64,000 nt of DNA from ZLKRG44 sp964555705 (GTDB lineage: Bacteria; Planctomycetota; Phycisphaerae; Phycisphaerales; SM1A02): positions 1-64,000 of the forward strand of contig CAZKTN010000011.1 of NCBI GenBank assembly GCA_964555705.1, given 5' to 3'. A model generated the notes under the pieces. It ran no database searches. It had not been told where the DNA came from and saw only the letters and a list, made by a program, of their open reading frames with translations. Position numbers and translations under genes: made by a program. Below are positions 42,843-50,284 of this stretch, one piece after another; position 1 is the first letter of the stretch, and each line of letters starts with the position of its first letter.

Positions 42843-44063
42843 ATGGCGATGGCCACACGAAAGCCAGCAGCGACACGCGCGCCGCGCGCGACCAAGGCGT
42901 CGAAGGAGCCCGCGGCCGATGGGGCACTCGAGTCAGGCGGCGACCAGCGCGTCCGCGAGCTTGCAGCGACCTCGCTCGACGGCACGCTGCTTGGCCATGC
43001 AGGTGCACGCACCATGCTCGGCGGCGCGCTCGCCTCAGGCCACCTGCATCATGCGTGGATCTTTCACGGCCCGCCAGGCATCGGGAAGTGCACTGCGGCG
43101 CTGCGCCTCGCCGCGCTGCATGTCGATCCTGAGACATCCGGTGATGATGCGCGCAGCTTCACGCCCAGGCGCGACACTCGCAGCGCAGAGCTGCTGCGCG
43201 CGGGCACGCATCCCGACATCGGGCTGATCAGGCCAGATCTCGCATCATCGAGCTCGGACCGTTCGATCCGCGAGCGCAAGCAGACGAACATCCCTGTGGG
43301 ACTGCTGCGCGAGCACCTCATCGGAGGCACCGACAGCGAGGGCCGTGTGCTCGAGGCGCGCGCGTACAGGTCAAGCTTCCTTGGCCGCGGCAAGGCATTC
43401 ATCATCGACGAGGCCGAGATGCTCGAGGCAGACGGCCAGAACGTGCTGCTCAAGACGCTCGAGGAGCCACCGCCCGGCACCCTCATCATCCTCGTCACCT
43501 CGAGCGCAGACAGGCTGCTGCCCACGATCCGCAGCAGGTGCCAGCGCGTCAGCTTCACGCCGCTCGGCGAGGCCGAGATGGCGCAGTGGGTCGAGTCATC
43601 GCTCGATGTCGCGGACCCTGCGGAGCGTGCATGGATCGCCGCCTTCGCGGAGGGGAGTCCCGGACTCGCGCGCGTCGCCGCGGAGCACTCGCTTCGCGCG
43701 TGGAGCGGCGAGATCGCGCCAATGCTCGACCAGATGGTCACCGGCACCTTCCCCGCGAAGTTCGCCGACCGCGTGAGCGAGCTCGCCTCCGGCGTAGCCG
43801 AGTCCGCCGTCAAGCGCGACGAGAACGCGAGCAAGGAGGCCGCAGGCCGCCGTGCGATGTCGCTGTGCTTCTGCGTGATGGGCCGCACGGTGCGCGAGCG
43901 CATCAGCGCTCATGTGCGCGGCGTGGCTGCGCCAGGGACACTCGATGCCTGGAGTGCGCTTCCTCCGCTGATCGCCGAGGCCGAGCGCACGCTGCGATCG
44001 AATGTGGCGCCCAAGTTCGCGCTCAGCGCGTTCGTGTCGAGCGCGATGGAGAGCGGCAGGTAG
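42843..44063 (+). CDS. holB: DNA polymerase III delta-prime-like subunit
   Basis: 406 residues. AAA+ clamp-loader fold: LGHAGARTMLGGALASGHLH, P-loop GPPGIGKC, AFIIDEAEMLEADGQNVLLK (Walker B region), LEEPPPGTLIILVTS and the SRC motif in TIRSRCQRV. The four-cysteine zinc module of most delta-prime/gamma subunits is absent. A lysine/alanine-rich 25-residue extension starts the protein, and the C-terminal collar has lost similarity. It begins 7 nt after the previous stop. Loads the beta clamp at the replication fork. Confidence 0.88.
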   Translation: MAMATRKPAATRAPRATKASKEPAADGALESGGDQRVRELAATSLDGTLLGHAGARTMLGGALASGHLHHAWIFHGPPGIGKCTAALRLAALHVDPETSGDDARSFTPRRDTRSAELLRAGTHPDIGLIRPDLASSSSDRSIRERKQTNIPVGLLREHLIGGTDSEGRVLEARAYRSSFLGRGKAFIIDEAEMLEADGQNVLLKTLEEPPPGTLIILVTSSADRLLPTIRSRCQRVSFTPLGEAEMAQWVESSLDVADPAERAWIAAFAEGSPGLARVAAEHSLRAWSGEIAPMLDQMVTGTFPAKFADRVSELASGVAESAVKRDENASKEAAGRRAMSLCFCVMGRTVRERISAHVRGVAAPGTLDAWSALPPLIAEAERTLRSNVAPKFALSAFVSSAMESGR

Positions 44064-44069
44064 CGAAGC

Positions 44070-44567
44070 GTGGGCGAGCCGACCTACGAGATCGAGCGCG
44101 TGTGGCTCCTGAGCGCAGTGCCCGCGATCCCTGCGGGCGCGGAGCGGTGGACGATCGAGCAGGGGTACCTCGATGCGGCATCAGGTGTCGAGGGCCGTGT
44201 GCGTTCGATTACCTACCCAGACGGGCGGCGTGAGTTCGTGCACACGATCAAGAGTGGCGAGGGGCTCGTGCGCGAGGAGTCTGAGCGCGCCATCACGGGA
44301 GATGAGTTCGAGCGGCTCTGGCCAGCCACCCTCGGACGCAGGATCCGCAAGGTGCGCCACCGGGTTCGCGAGGGCGCATTCGTGTGGGAAGTGGACGAGT
44401 TCCTCGACTGGCCCCTTGCGATGGCGGAGGTCGAGCTTCCGGAGGCCTCGACTGAGGTGACCCCTCCCGCATGGCTGCGCGGAGTGCTGGGCAGGGAGGT
44501 GACCAACGACCCCCGGTACCGCAACTCCGCCCTCGCCTTCAAGGGTTTGCCGCCGGTAGGATCTTGA
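44070..44567 (+). CDS. CYTH-domain protein
   Basis: 165 residues. CYTH (triphosphate tunnel) proteins start with ExExK; here the opening reads EIERVW, with Val in place of the Lys. The following TIEQGYLDAASGVEGRVRSI, RREFVHTIKSGEGLVREESE and VWEVDEFLDWPLAMAEVELP match CYTH strands, and basic and acidic tunnel residues remain. It may bind triphosphate, thiamine triphosphate or another acidic ligand. GTG start, 7 nt after the holB stop. Confidence 0.85.
   Translation: MGEPTYEIERVWLLSAVPAIPAGAERWTIEQGYLDAASGVEGRVRSITYPDGRREFVHTIKSGEGLVREESERAITGDEFERLWPATLGRRIRKVRHRVREGAFVWEVDEFLDWPLAMAEVELPEASTEVTPPAWLRGVLGREVTNDPRYRNSALAFKGLPPVGS
44557..44562 (+). promoter_or_regulatory. Putative -10 box of atpC
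   Basis: TAGGAT inside the end of the CYTH gene, 9 nt before the atpC ATG. Confidence 0.45.
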
Positions 44568-44571
44568 CCCC

Positions 44572-44982
44572 ATGTCCACGTTCCGATGCCGCATTGTGAC
44601 GCCCGCAGACTCCGTGCTCGACGAGCCGGCCACGTACGCGACCTTCCAGGCGCATGACGGCCAGCGCGGCGTGATGAGGGGCGCTTCGGCGTTCCTCACC
44701 AAGCTCGGGGTCGGCGTATGCAGGATCGAGACGGCCCAAGGCACGCGCACATATGCCATCGATGGCGGATTCGCGCAGATGCAGGATGACACCCTGGTGC
44801 TGCTCGCGGACTCGGCCATCTCGTCGGATTCCGTGGATGCCGCTTCGGCCGAGCGGGACCTCGCCGCCGCGAACGACCGCGCACGAGAGACTCCGGCGCA
44901 GCCCTCGACTCAGGAGCAGCGGCTCGACATCGAGCGGGCTCAGGCCCGCGCGCGCGCGCGTGTGGCGATCTCCCGCCGATGA
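44572..44982 (+). CDS. atpC: ATP synthase epsilon subunit-like protein
   Basis: 136 residues. N-terminal beta-sandwich of F1 epsilon: FRCRIVTPADSVLDEPATYA, GQRGVMRGASAFLTKLGVG and AIDGGFAQMQDDTLVLLADS are typical. The C-terminal part is a two-helix hairpin rich in Ala/Arg. Family members are encoded at the end of the atp operon. Here the gene stands alone between a CYTH gene and scpB, with its own TAGGAT box; the rest of the atp genes are not in this window. ScpB overlaps its stop. Confidence 0.88.
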   Translation: MSTFRCRIVTPADSVLDEPATYATFQAHDGQRGVMRGASAFLTKLGVGVCRIETAQGTRTYAIDGGFAQMQDDTLVLLADSAISSDSVDAASAERDLAAANDRARETPAQPSTQEQRLDIERAQARARARVAISRR

Positions 44983-45584
44983 GCGATTCGACGCAGACGT
45001 CAGCCGAGGCGGTTCCCGACGAGGGCGCGGTGCGCGACGTGCCGTGCGGCGACCGTCCGCTTGCGCAGCGCATCGAGGCGCTGCTGATGGCGGCCGACCG
45101 CCCGCTCTCGGACGGCAAGATCGCAGACCTTCTTGGACTTGAGTCCGGTGGCGCAGAGTCGCCCGCACGCGCAGTGCGAGAGGCGATCGAGCAGCTCAAC
45201 GGCGAGTACGCATCCACGGGGCGCACGGTCCGGATCGAGGCGCTCGCTGGCGGCCGCCAGGTGCTCACGCTTCCCGCATTCGGGCCGGTGGTGGCCGCGC
45301 TCCGAGGCCAGAAGCAGCAGACGCGCCTGACGCAGCCCGCGCTCGAGACGCTCGCGATCGTGGCCTACCGACAGCCGATCCAGCGCGCTGAGATCGAGTC
45401 GATCCGTGGTGTCGCGTGCGGAGAGGTGCTTCGCAGCCTGCTCGAGCGGCGCCTGGTGCGGATTGTCGGCCGTGCAGAGGAACTGGGCCGGCCGATGCTC
45501 TATGGCACCACGGCAGAGTTCCTCAAGGTGTTCGGGCTCGGGAGCCTTGCGGACCTTCCGCAGTCGAAGGAACTGCGGACCTGA
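44979..45584 (+). CDS. scpB: Segregation and condensation protein B
   Basis: 201 residues. Two winged-helix domains: LAQRIEALLMAADRPLSDGK with IADLLGL, then QPALETLAIVAYRQPIQRAE with IESIRGV and the LLERRLVRIVGRAEELGRP wing. ScpB forms a kleisin complex with ScpA and SMC in chromosome condensation; scpA is not adjacent. The ATG overlaps the atpC stop (ATGA). Confidence 0.95.
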   Translation: MSDSTQTSAEAVPDEGAVRDVPCGDRPLAQRIEALLMAADRPLSDGKIADLLGLESGGAESPARAVREAIEQLNGEYASTGRTVRIEALAGGRQVLTLPAFGPVVAALRGQKQQTRLTQPALETLAIVAYRQPIQRAEIESIRGVACGEVLRSLLERRLVRIVGRAEELGRPMLYGTTAEFLKVFGLGSLADLPQSKELRT

Positions 45585-45655
45585 TCCGCCGGATCCGGAT
45601 CGAGACAATTCGGGATTGAGGGTGATCGGGGCACGGGCCCCGGCGGGTCGCCGCT

Positions 45656-46378
45656 TCAGCGACGGCGTCGGCGCGAGCCTGACACGGCGGCAACGGCGAG
45701 CAGCGCGAGAGCGCCAGGCGCAGGGACCACCTGGGCAGCGAACGAGCTCGTGATCGTCGCCTCCATGCCCGCAGAGAGGCTGAGGCTCAGGCGGACGCGC
45801 GCCGCGGAGGAGATTCCGCCCGTGAAGGGCGAACCCGGGATCGGGTTTCCGAAGGACTGGCTCGCCAGCGCACCGGTGAAGAACGGGTCGACCGCGGCGT
45901 TCACGTCGCTGTGCAGCGAGCCGACGGCGTTGCCGTCGAAGGACGCCGTCCACATGGGGCCGCTGGAGGTGAGGCTTCCGGCGAGCGGGTTGAGGTTGAC
46001 CATCGAGCCAGCTGCCGAGCCGCCGACGAGCCACTCGGTGCCCGCAGCGAAGTTGCCGGGGAGCATGACGTCGATCACGAAGGTCTGGGTCGTGGTCGTG
46101 CTGTTCCTGATGACGAAGTTGCCGCCGAGCGTCATCGACGATCCGTTCCATGTCGCGGGGACACCGCTCCAGCTGACGCTCGCGCCATTTGCGGACCAGT
46201 TGCCGTTCCATACCCACGAGTGCGCCGACACCTGAGTGCCGCTGTAGGTCGCGTCGGCGGATCCGGCCGAGGAGGTCACCATGAAGTTCACGCCGCCGGC
46301 GGAAAATCCGGCAAGTGCGTGAGACGCTGCAGCGCAGGCAACAGCGCATGCAGCGGTCCATGTGGTGATCTGGCCCAT
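45656..46378 (-). CDS. Exported protein with PEP-CTERM-like C terminus
   Basis: 240 residues. Signal peptide, then a beta-rich, Ser/Gly/Thr-rich body without recognised domain. The C terminus is VPAPGALALLAVAAVSGSRR plus Arg residues: a P-A-P-G motif, a hydrophobic helix and a basic end, the layout of PEP-CTERM/exosortase substrates. It should be cleaved and surface-displayed. Start ATG 46378 has an AGGAAGAGGG ribosome binding site. Related in organisation to the next gene. Confidence 0.85.
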   Translation of the reverse strand: MGQITTWTAACAVACAAASHALAGFSAGGVNFMVTSSAGSADATYSGTQVSAHSWVWNGNWSANGASVSWSGVPATWNGSSMTLGGNFVIRNSTTTTQTFVIDVMLPGNFAAGTEWLVGGSAAGSMVNLNPLAGSLTSSGPMWTASFDGNAVGSLHSDVNAAVDPFFTGALASQSFGNPIPGSPFTGGISSAARVRLSLSLSAGMEATITSSFAAQVVPAPGALALLAVAAVSGSRRRRR

Positions 46379-46508
46379 GTCCGTCCCTCTTCCTTTCGGC
46401 GACCCCAACTCCATGACGGTCGCCGTTCCCTGTTCCCTTTCTGCCCCGGTCACTCGTCAGGTCGCCATCCGGGCTTCCCGACGCACAACTCCCTCTCCGC
46501 CCCGAATG

Positions 46509-47237
46509 CTATCGCCGCCGCCGCCGCGTGCACGCGCCGGCGATGGCCAGGAGCGCCATTGCACCGGGTGCAGGAATCGGATTGACGACGAAGATGCTCG
46601 AGAATGATGCGGTGTCTCCCGCGCTCAGCGAGAAGCGGAACTGCAGGGCGATTGACGTGCTCGCGCCCGGTCCCGTGAGCGAACCGATCGGGTAGCCGAA
46701 GCTCGCAGGACCGAAGCTGGTGGAGCCGAACGCGCTCGACACGCCGTACGACGCACCATCGAGGAGCGTCCGCACCTGTGCGCCGTCGATGAATGCGTTG
46801 TAGATCGATCCTCCACCGGTGCTCGAGAGGAACGCAGAGCCATCGCCATTCGAGTCGGTGAGTGTGCCAGACACGCTGCCTGCGATGAAGGATGCGTCCG
46901 GGATCGCGGGCGAGATCGGCAGCAGGAAGTCCACGACGTACTCGCGTGTGGCGGTCGAGTCGTTGCTGACGGTGAAGGTGCCCTGAATGAACGGGTCAGG
47001 GTCCACCATCATGTGCCACGTGAGCGTGCTCTGCGTGGGCGAGGAGTACATCGAGCCAGTTGCACGCCACACCGTGGGCGCGATCTGGTTGAAGCTGCCC
47101 CACTGCTGTGCGGGACCCATGAAGCTGTTGAATCCGTCGGCGAAGCCGATCTGGAAGTTGGGCGCCACAACACCTGCGTGAGCAGATGAAACAAGGCATG
47201 CGCAGGCAACGCCGGCACCAATGATGGATCGAATCAT
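46509..47237 (-). CDS. Exported protein with PEP-CTERM-like C terminus (paralogue-like)
   Basis: 242 residues. Signal peptide (IIGAGVACACLVSSAHAGVV), a Ser/Gly/Phe-rich beta body (e.g. FADGFNSFMGPAQQWGSFNQ), and a C terminus IPAPGAMALLAIAGACTRRR with further Arg. The same layout as the downstream gene, although the bodies differ. Both share phrases such as VVDFLLP/VIDVMLP and SLSAG, so they may be distant paralogues from a tandem duplication. ATG 47237 has a GGAAGGGA ribosome binding site. Confidence 0.85.
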   Translation of the reverse strand: MIRSIIGAGVACACLVSSAHAGVVAPNFQIGFADGFNSFMGPAQQWGSFNQIAPTVWRATGSMYSSPTQSTLTWHMMVDPDPFIQGTFTVSNDSTATREYVVDFLLPISPAIPDASFIAGSVSGTLTDSNGDGSAFLSSTGGGSIYNAFIDGAQVRTLLDGASYGVSSAFGSTSFGPASFGYPIGSLTGPGASTSIALQFRFSLSAGDTASFSSIFVVNPIPAPGAMALLAIAGACTRRRRR

Positions 47238-47355
47238 GTCCCTTCCACTCTCCTCTGGACTCGCGATGCGAATCCGTTGCACAACCGACTCCTCTTCCGC
47301 TCCACGATGTGCTGTCCTCAGGCCAGTGGCGCTCAGGCAGCAGGCAAGAAGTTCC

Positions 47356-47378
47356 GCGTCCGTCCCTTTTTCGGACGC
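47356..47378 (-). repeat. Stem-loop in the leader of the PEP-CTERM-like gene
   Basis: A 7-bp stem (GCGTCCG / CGGACGC) with a 9-nt loop, in the 264-bp space between the two genes, which holds no gene. The role is unknown; it may sit in the 5' leader of the 47237 gene. Confidence 0.3.
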
Positions 47379-47501
47379 ACGAACACCAGTGCCTAGTAGT
47401 CAACCTATCCCGTCCATCCCCTCGGGCAAGCAAAAGATGTGACTGTTCTGAGGTTCCGCAAGAATCCAAACCAATCTGGCCCCGTCACCGAGAACGGCAA
47501 C

Positions 47502-48596
47502 TCAGTCGTTATAGGACATCGAGAGGCTAGATGCGTCAGGTGGATGTGCTTCCGCCGCCCCATGGTCCCTCTCGTGAGCCCCATTGCCTGGGGGAGATGG
47601 GTGATCGCCCTCGGGACGGATCCAGTCAAGCAGGACCGACCGAACTGTCGCCAGGTCGGGCGCCAGCCGTACCCCGTCCTTCATGCCCTTCACATGCCCC
47701 ATCGTCTTTCCGTACCAGGAGATGCGCTTGCGGAGGCAATCGAGCGCATGCCGCTCGTCGCTGTAGCGCTCGAGCAGCTCTACGTGCCGAAGGATGGTGC
47801 GGACTTTCGCATTGTGGGTCGGCTCCGGCGGGCACTCGCCGGTTTGCAGCAGGGCCAGCGCGCGCCGGAACAGCCAAGGTGTGCGAAGGGCACCGCGCCC
47901 GATCATTACCCCGTGGCAGCCCGACTGCTGCATGATGGCGGGCACGTGCTCGGGCAGAGTGACGTCTCCGTTGCCGATGACCGGGATCGACCTGACCGCA
48001 GCCACCACCTCGCCGATGCGCGCCCAGTCGGCCTGGCCTGAGAAGAGCTGCACGGTCCACCGTCCATGCACCGTCACCGCAGCGATGCCCGCGGACTCGA
48101 GGTCGCGCGCGAGCTGCGCCGCCACCGGATGCTCGGGATCCCACCCAAGCCGCATCTTGGCCGTGACAGGCACTCGACCTGCAGAGTGGCGCTCCACAAC
48201 CCGCACGATGCGCTCGGCGAGTGCCGTGGTGTTCGCGCAGTCGCGCAGCAGCAGCGATCCGCCGTGCTTCTTCGCCACCTTGTCGACGGGACATCCCATG
48301 TTGATGTCGATGATCGTGGCGCCGTGGTCGATGGCCCACAGTGCCGCCTCGGGCAGCGGGTCCTGCGAGTTGCCGTAGAGCTGCATGCCGCAGGGCTGGT
48401 CGAGCCCATTGGTGGCCGCGAGGTCAAGGGTGCGCTTGGTGCCCCGCAGGATCGCGTGGCAGTTGAGGAGGTCGGTGTATGCGGCGCCCACGCCACCCTC
48501 CTCGCGGCAGAGGATCCTGAACGCAAGGTCACAGTGACCGGCTATCGGCGCCAGCAGGAGGGGCGATTCGAGCGTGACAGGACCGATGCGCAGCAC
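47502..48596 (-). CDS. dus: tRNA-dihydrouridine synthase
   Basis: 364 residues, FMN-dependent TIM barrel that reduces uridines in the tRNA D-loop. SPLLLAPIAGHCDLAFR, the active-site block IIDINMGCPVDKVAKKHGGS with the catalytic Cys, PVTAKMRLGW, TVHGRW, PVIGNGDV and MIGRGALRTPWLF are all present. Closest to DusB in its motifs. A 45-residue Pro/Glu/His tail is not conserved. GTG start with TATCGT 6 nt upstream. Confidence 0.95.
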   Translation of the reverse strand: MLRIGPVTLESPLLLAPIAGHCDLAFRILCREEGGVGAAYTDLLNCHAILRGTKRTLDLAATNGLDQPCGMQLYGNSQDPLPEAALWAIDHGATIIDINMGCPVDKVAKKHGGSLLLRDCANTTALAERIVRVVERHSAGRVPVTAKMRLGWDPEHPVAAQLARDLESAGIAAVTVHGRWTVQLFSGQADWARIGEVVAAVRSIPVIGNGDVTLPEHVPAIMQQSGCHGVMIGRGALRTPWLFRRALALLQTGECPPEPTHNAKVRTILRHVELLERYSDERHALDCLRKRISWYGKTMGHVKGMKDGVRLAPDLATVRSVLLDWIRPEGDHPSPPGNGAHERDHGAAEAHPPDASSLSMSYND

Positions 48597-48602
48597 GGCA
48601 CC

Positions 48603-48608
48603 ACGATA
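48603..48608 (-). promoter_or_regulatory. Putative -10 box of dus
   Basis: TATCGT on the minus strand, 6 nt before the GTG at 48596. Confidence 0.5.
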
Positions 48609-48629
48609 GGGTGCCGCGCGATCACCTCA

Positions 48630-48635
48630 TAGCAT
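48630..48635 (+). promoter_or_regulatory. Putative -10 box of the 48642 lipoprotein gene
   Basis: TAGCAT, 6 nt before the ATG at 48642, and divergent from the dus box. Confidence 0.55.
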
Positions 48636-48641
48636 TGCGGC

Positions 48642-49214
48642 ATGACCAGATGTCGATCTCCTATCGGTGCGGCGGGCGCCCTCTGTATCGCGGTGGCGCT
48701 CGGGACGCTCACCGGATGCACCAACGAGTTCGTCGTCTCGTTCCAGGGAACGCGGTATCCCGCGGTCGCCGATACCGCGCTCGTGGACGCGAAGCCCGAT
48801 GGTTCGGGCCTCATCGGCACCGCGACCTTCCTGAGCGGCGGCAACTACGGCAACCCGGAGGCGATCGCCGCCGGGCGCGAGGTCGGCGCGGACAGCGTGC
48901 GGTGGTGGCGGACTGTCGCGTCCCGATCGGGAGTGACTGGACAGGGCACCGTGAGCGGCGGGCTCTCCCCGACGGGTCCAGTGTCGGCGTGGTCGCCCGC
49001 CCAGCCGGGCCCGCTCTTCTTCAGCTACCAGGCACGCTTCTACCGCAAGGGCGTGGAGGACCAGGTGCCTGCGATCGATGCGGAGGATCGGGGCACAACA
49101 CGCCGTGCAGCGCCTGCGGGCAACGAGGCTCAGCTCGAGCGCGACTCGACCGCAGCCACGCAGGAGCAGGCGCAGATTCAGCGCACCGAAGGCTCGGGCA
49201 GCCGAGCACCCTGA
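48642..49214 (+). CDS. Lipoprotein of unknown function
   Basis: 190 residues, family not recognised. Lipoprotein signal with lipobox TLTGC at about 22-26. The mature part begins NEFVVSFQGTRYPAVADTAL and includes GRYNP-like beta phrases; the C-terminal 50 residues are polar and Gln/Ala/Arg-rich. Its 3' end overlaps the next gene head-on by 37 nt. Confidence 0.75.
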   Translation: MTRCRSPIGAAGALCIAVALGTLTGCTNEFVVSFQGTRYPAVADTALVDAKPDGSGLIGTATFLSGGNYGNPEAIAAGREVGADSVRWWRTVASRSGVTGQGTVSGGLSPTGPVSAWSPAQPGPLFFSYQARFYRKGVEDQVPAIDAEDRGTTRRAAPAGNEAQLERDSTAATQEQAQIQRTEGSGSRAP

Positions 49215-50284
49215 GCCGCGGCCTCGAACATCACCCCATCGCACACGTACACGCGGTCGCGCCTGCGACCGGTGTCCTCATGGATGAGCCCGCTCTCGAG
49301 GAACTTCTCCATGACCGCCTGCGCGGCGCGGAAGGAGATGCCCATCGAGCTGGCCGCCTCCTGCATGGTCATGCGTGGCCGAGCCACGAACGAGTGCGCG
49401 AGCATCGTCGGATGGCGTGGCGCGCGCATGCCTTGAGCGGCATCGAGCAGCGCGGCACGGCCCTCGCGTGCGCGGGCGAGCCCGGCGATCACACGGTGCG
49501 CGTCCGCCGCAAGGCTCCGCACAGTCATGCGCACCCACGACTGGTACGACGCCTCAAGATCGGCGGAATCCTCCGCACGCAGCGGTCCGATGCCATCGGC
49601 GGGCACGACGGCAACGCAGTGCAGCGTCGCGCGGCAGGCAAAGATGCGGGCAGCCACACGCCGGCCCAGCAGTCCGGTCGAGTGCTCGACAGGCTGCAGG
49701 AAGTGGATGCACCACATCGACCATGCGGCATCAAGCGACGCTCGGACGATCCCGTTCGCGTCGGTGCCTTCGGGGTCGTCAACCGCGCGCTGCCATGACA
49801 CCAGCGCATCCTTGAGCATGTGCGGCGGCGGAGGCACGGTGCTCGCGCCTCCGGGCAGCTTCACGGAGGGACCGATCCACGCGGCGGCACGGCGCGGCGC
49901 CGCATGGAGACCCGTCACCGCAGCCCAGTCCGCAAGGCCTTGCCGCCAGCAGGTCTCGGAGGATCCTGTCGAACTGCTCTCATCGGCATGTTGTGCGGTG
50001 GCTCCTGGCCACGAGACACCCTCCGCAGCGGCGGCTCGCGCTAGTGCCCAGTCGCCCAGGCGCGGGAGCATCTCCTGCGCCCCGGGCGCATGCTGCACGA
50101 AGGCATCAAGCGCACCGCAGGCCTGCGCGAGCGATACGAGGTCGCCAGTGGCCGATTGCGGCAACACTGACGGGCGCACTGGCTGAGGCAGGTAGGTCCA
50201 TGCAGGGAGCGGCACGCTCCTGATGGGCACCACCGACCCGAGCGGTACCTGCTGCGCAGTCGCTGTTGAGACGGCAACCATCAT
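49178..50284 (-). CDS. Fic-like protein with ruined active site and C-terminal winged helix
   Basis: 368 residues. A central helical region contains HMLKDALVSWQRAV and then HFLQPVEHSTGLLGRRVAAR, which aligns with the Fic motif HPFxDGNGRxGR as QPVEHSTGLLGR: catalytic His, Phe, Asp, Asn and the nucleotide-binding Arg are replaced. The C-terminal 70 residues are a winged helix (RMTMQEAASSMGISFRAAQA, then GRRRDRVYVCDGVM), as in DNA-binding Fic-HTH proteins. AMPylation activity is unlikely; a regulatory role is possible. ATG 50284 overlaps the esterase stop (ATGA). Confidence 0.55.
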   Translation of the reverse strand: MMVAVSTATAQQVPLGSVVPIRSVPLPAWTYLPQPVRPSVLPQSATGDLVSLAQACGALDAFVQHAPGAQEMLPRLGDWALARAAAAEGVSWPGATAQHADESSSTGSSETCWRQGLADWAAVTGLHAAPRRAAAWIGPSVKLPGGASTVPPPPHMLKDALVSWQRAVDDPEGTDANGIVRASLDAAWSMWCIHFLQPVEHSTGLLGRRVAARIFACRATLHCVAVVPADGIGPLRAEDSADLEASYQSWVRMTVRSLAADAHRVIAGLARAREGRAALLDAAQGMRAPRHPTMLAHSFVARPRMTMQEAASSMGISFRAAQAVMEKFLESGLIHEDTGRRRDRVYVCDGVMFEAAAQGARLPEPSVR

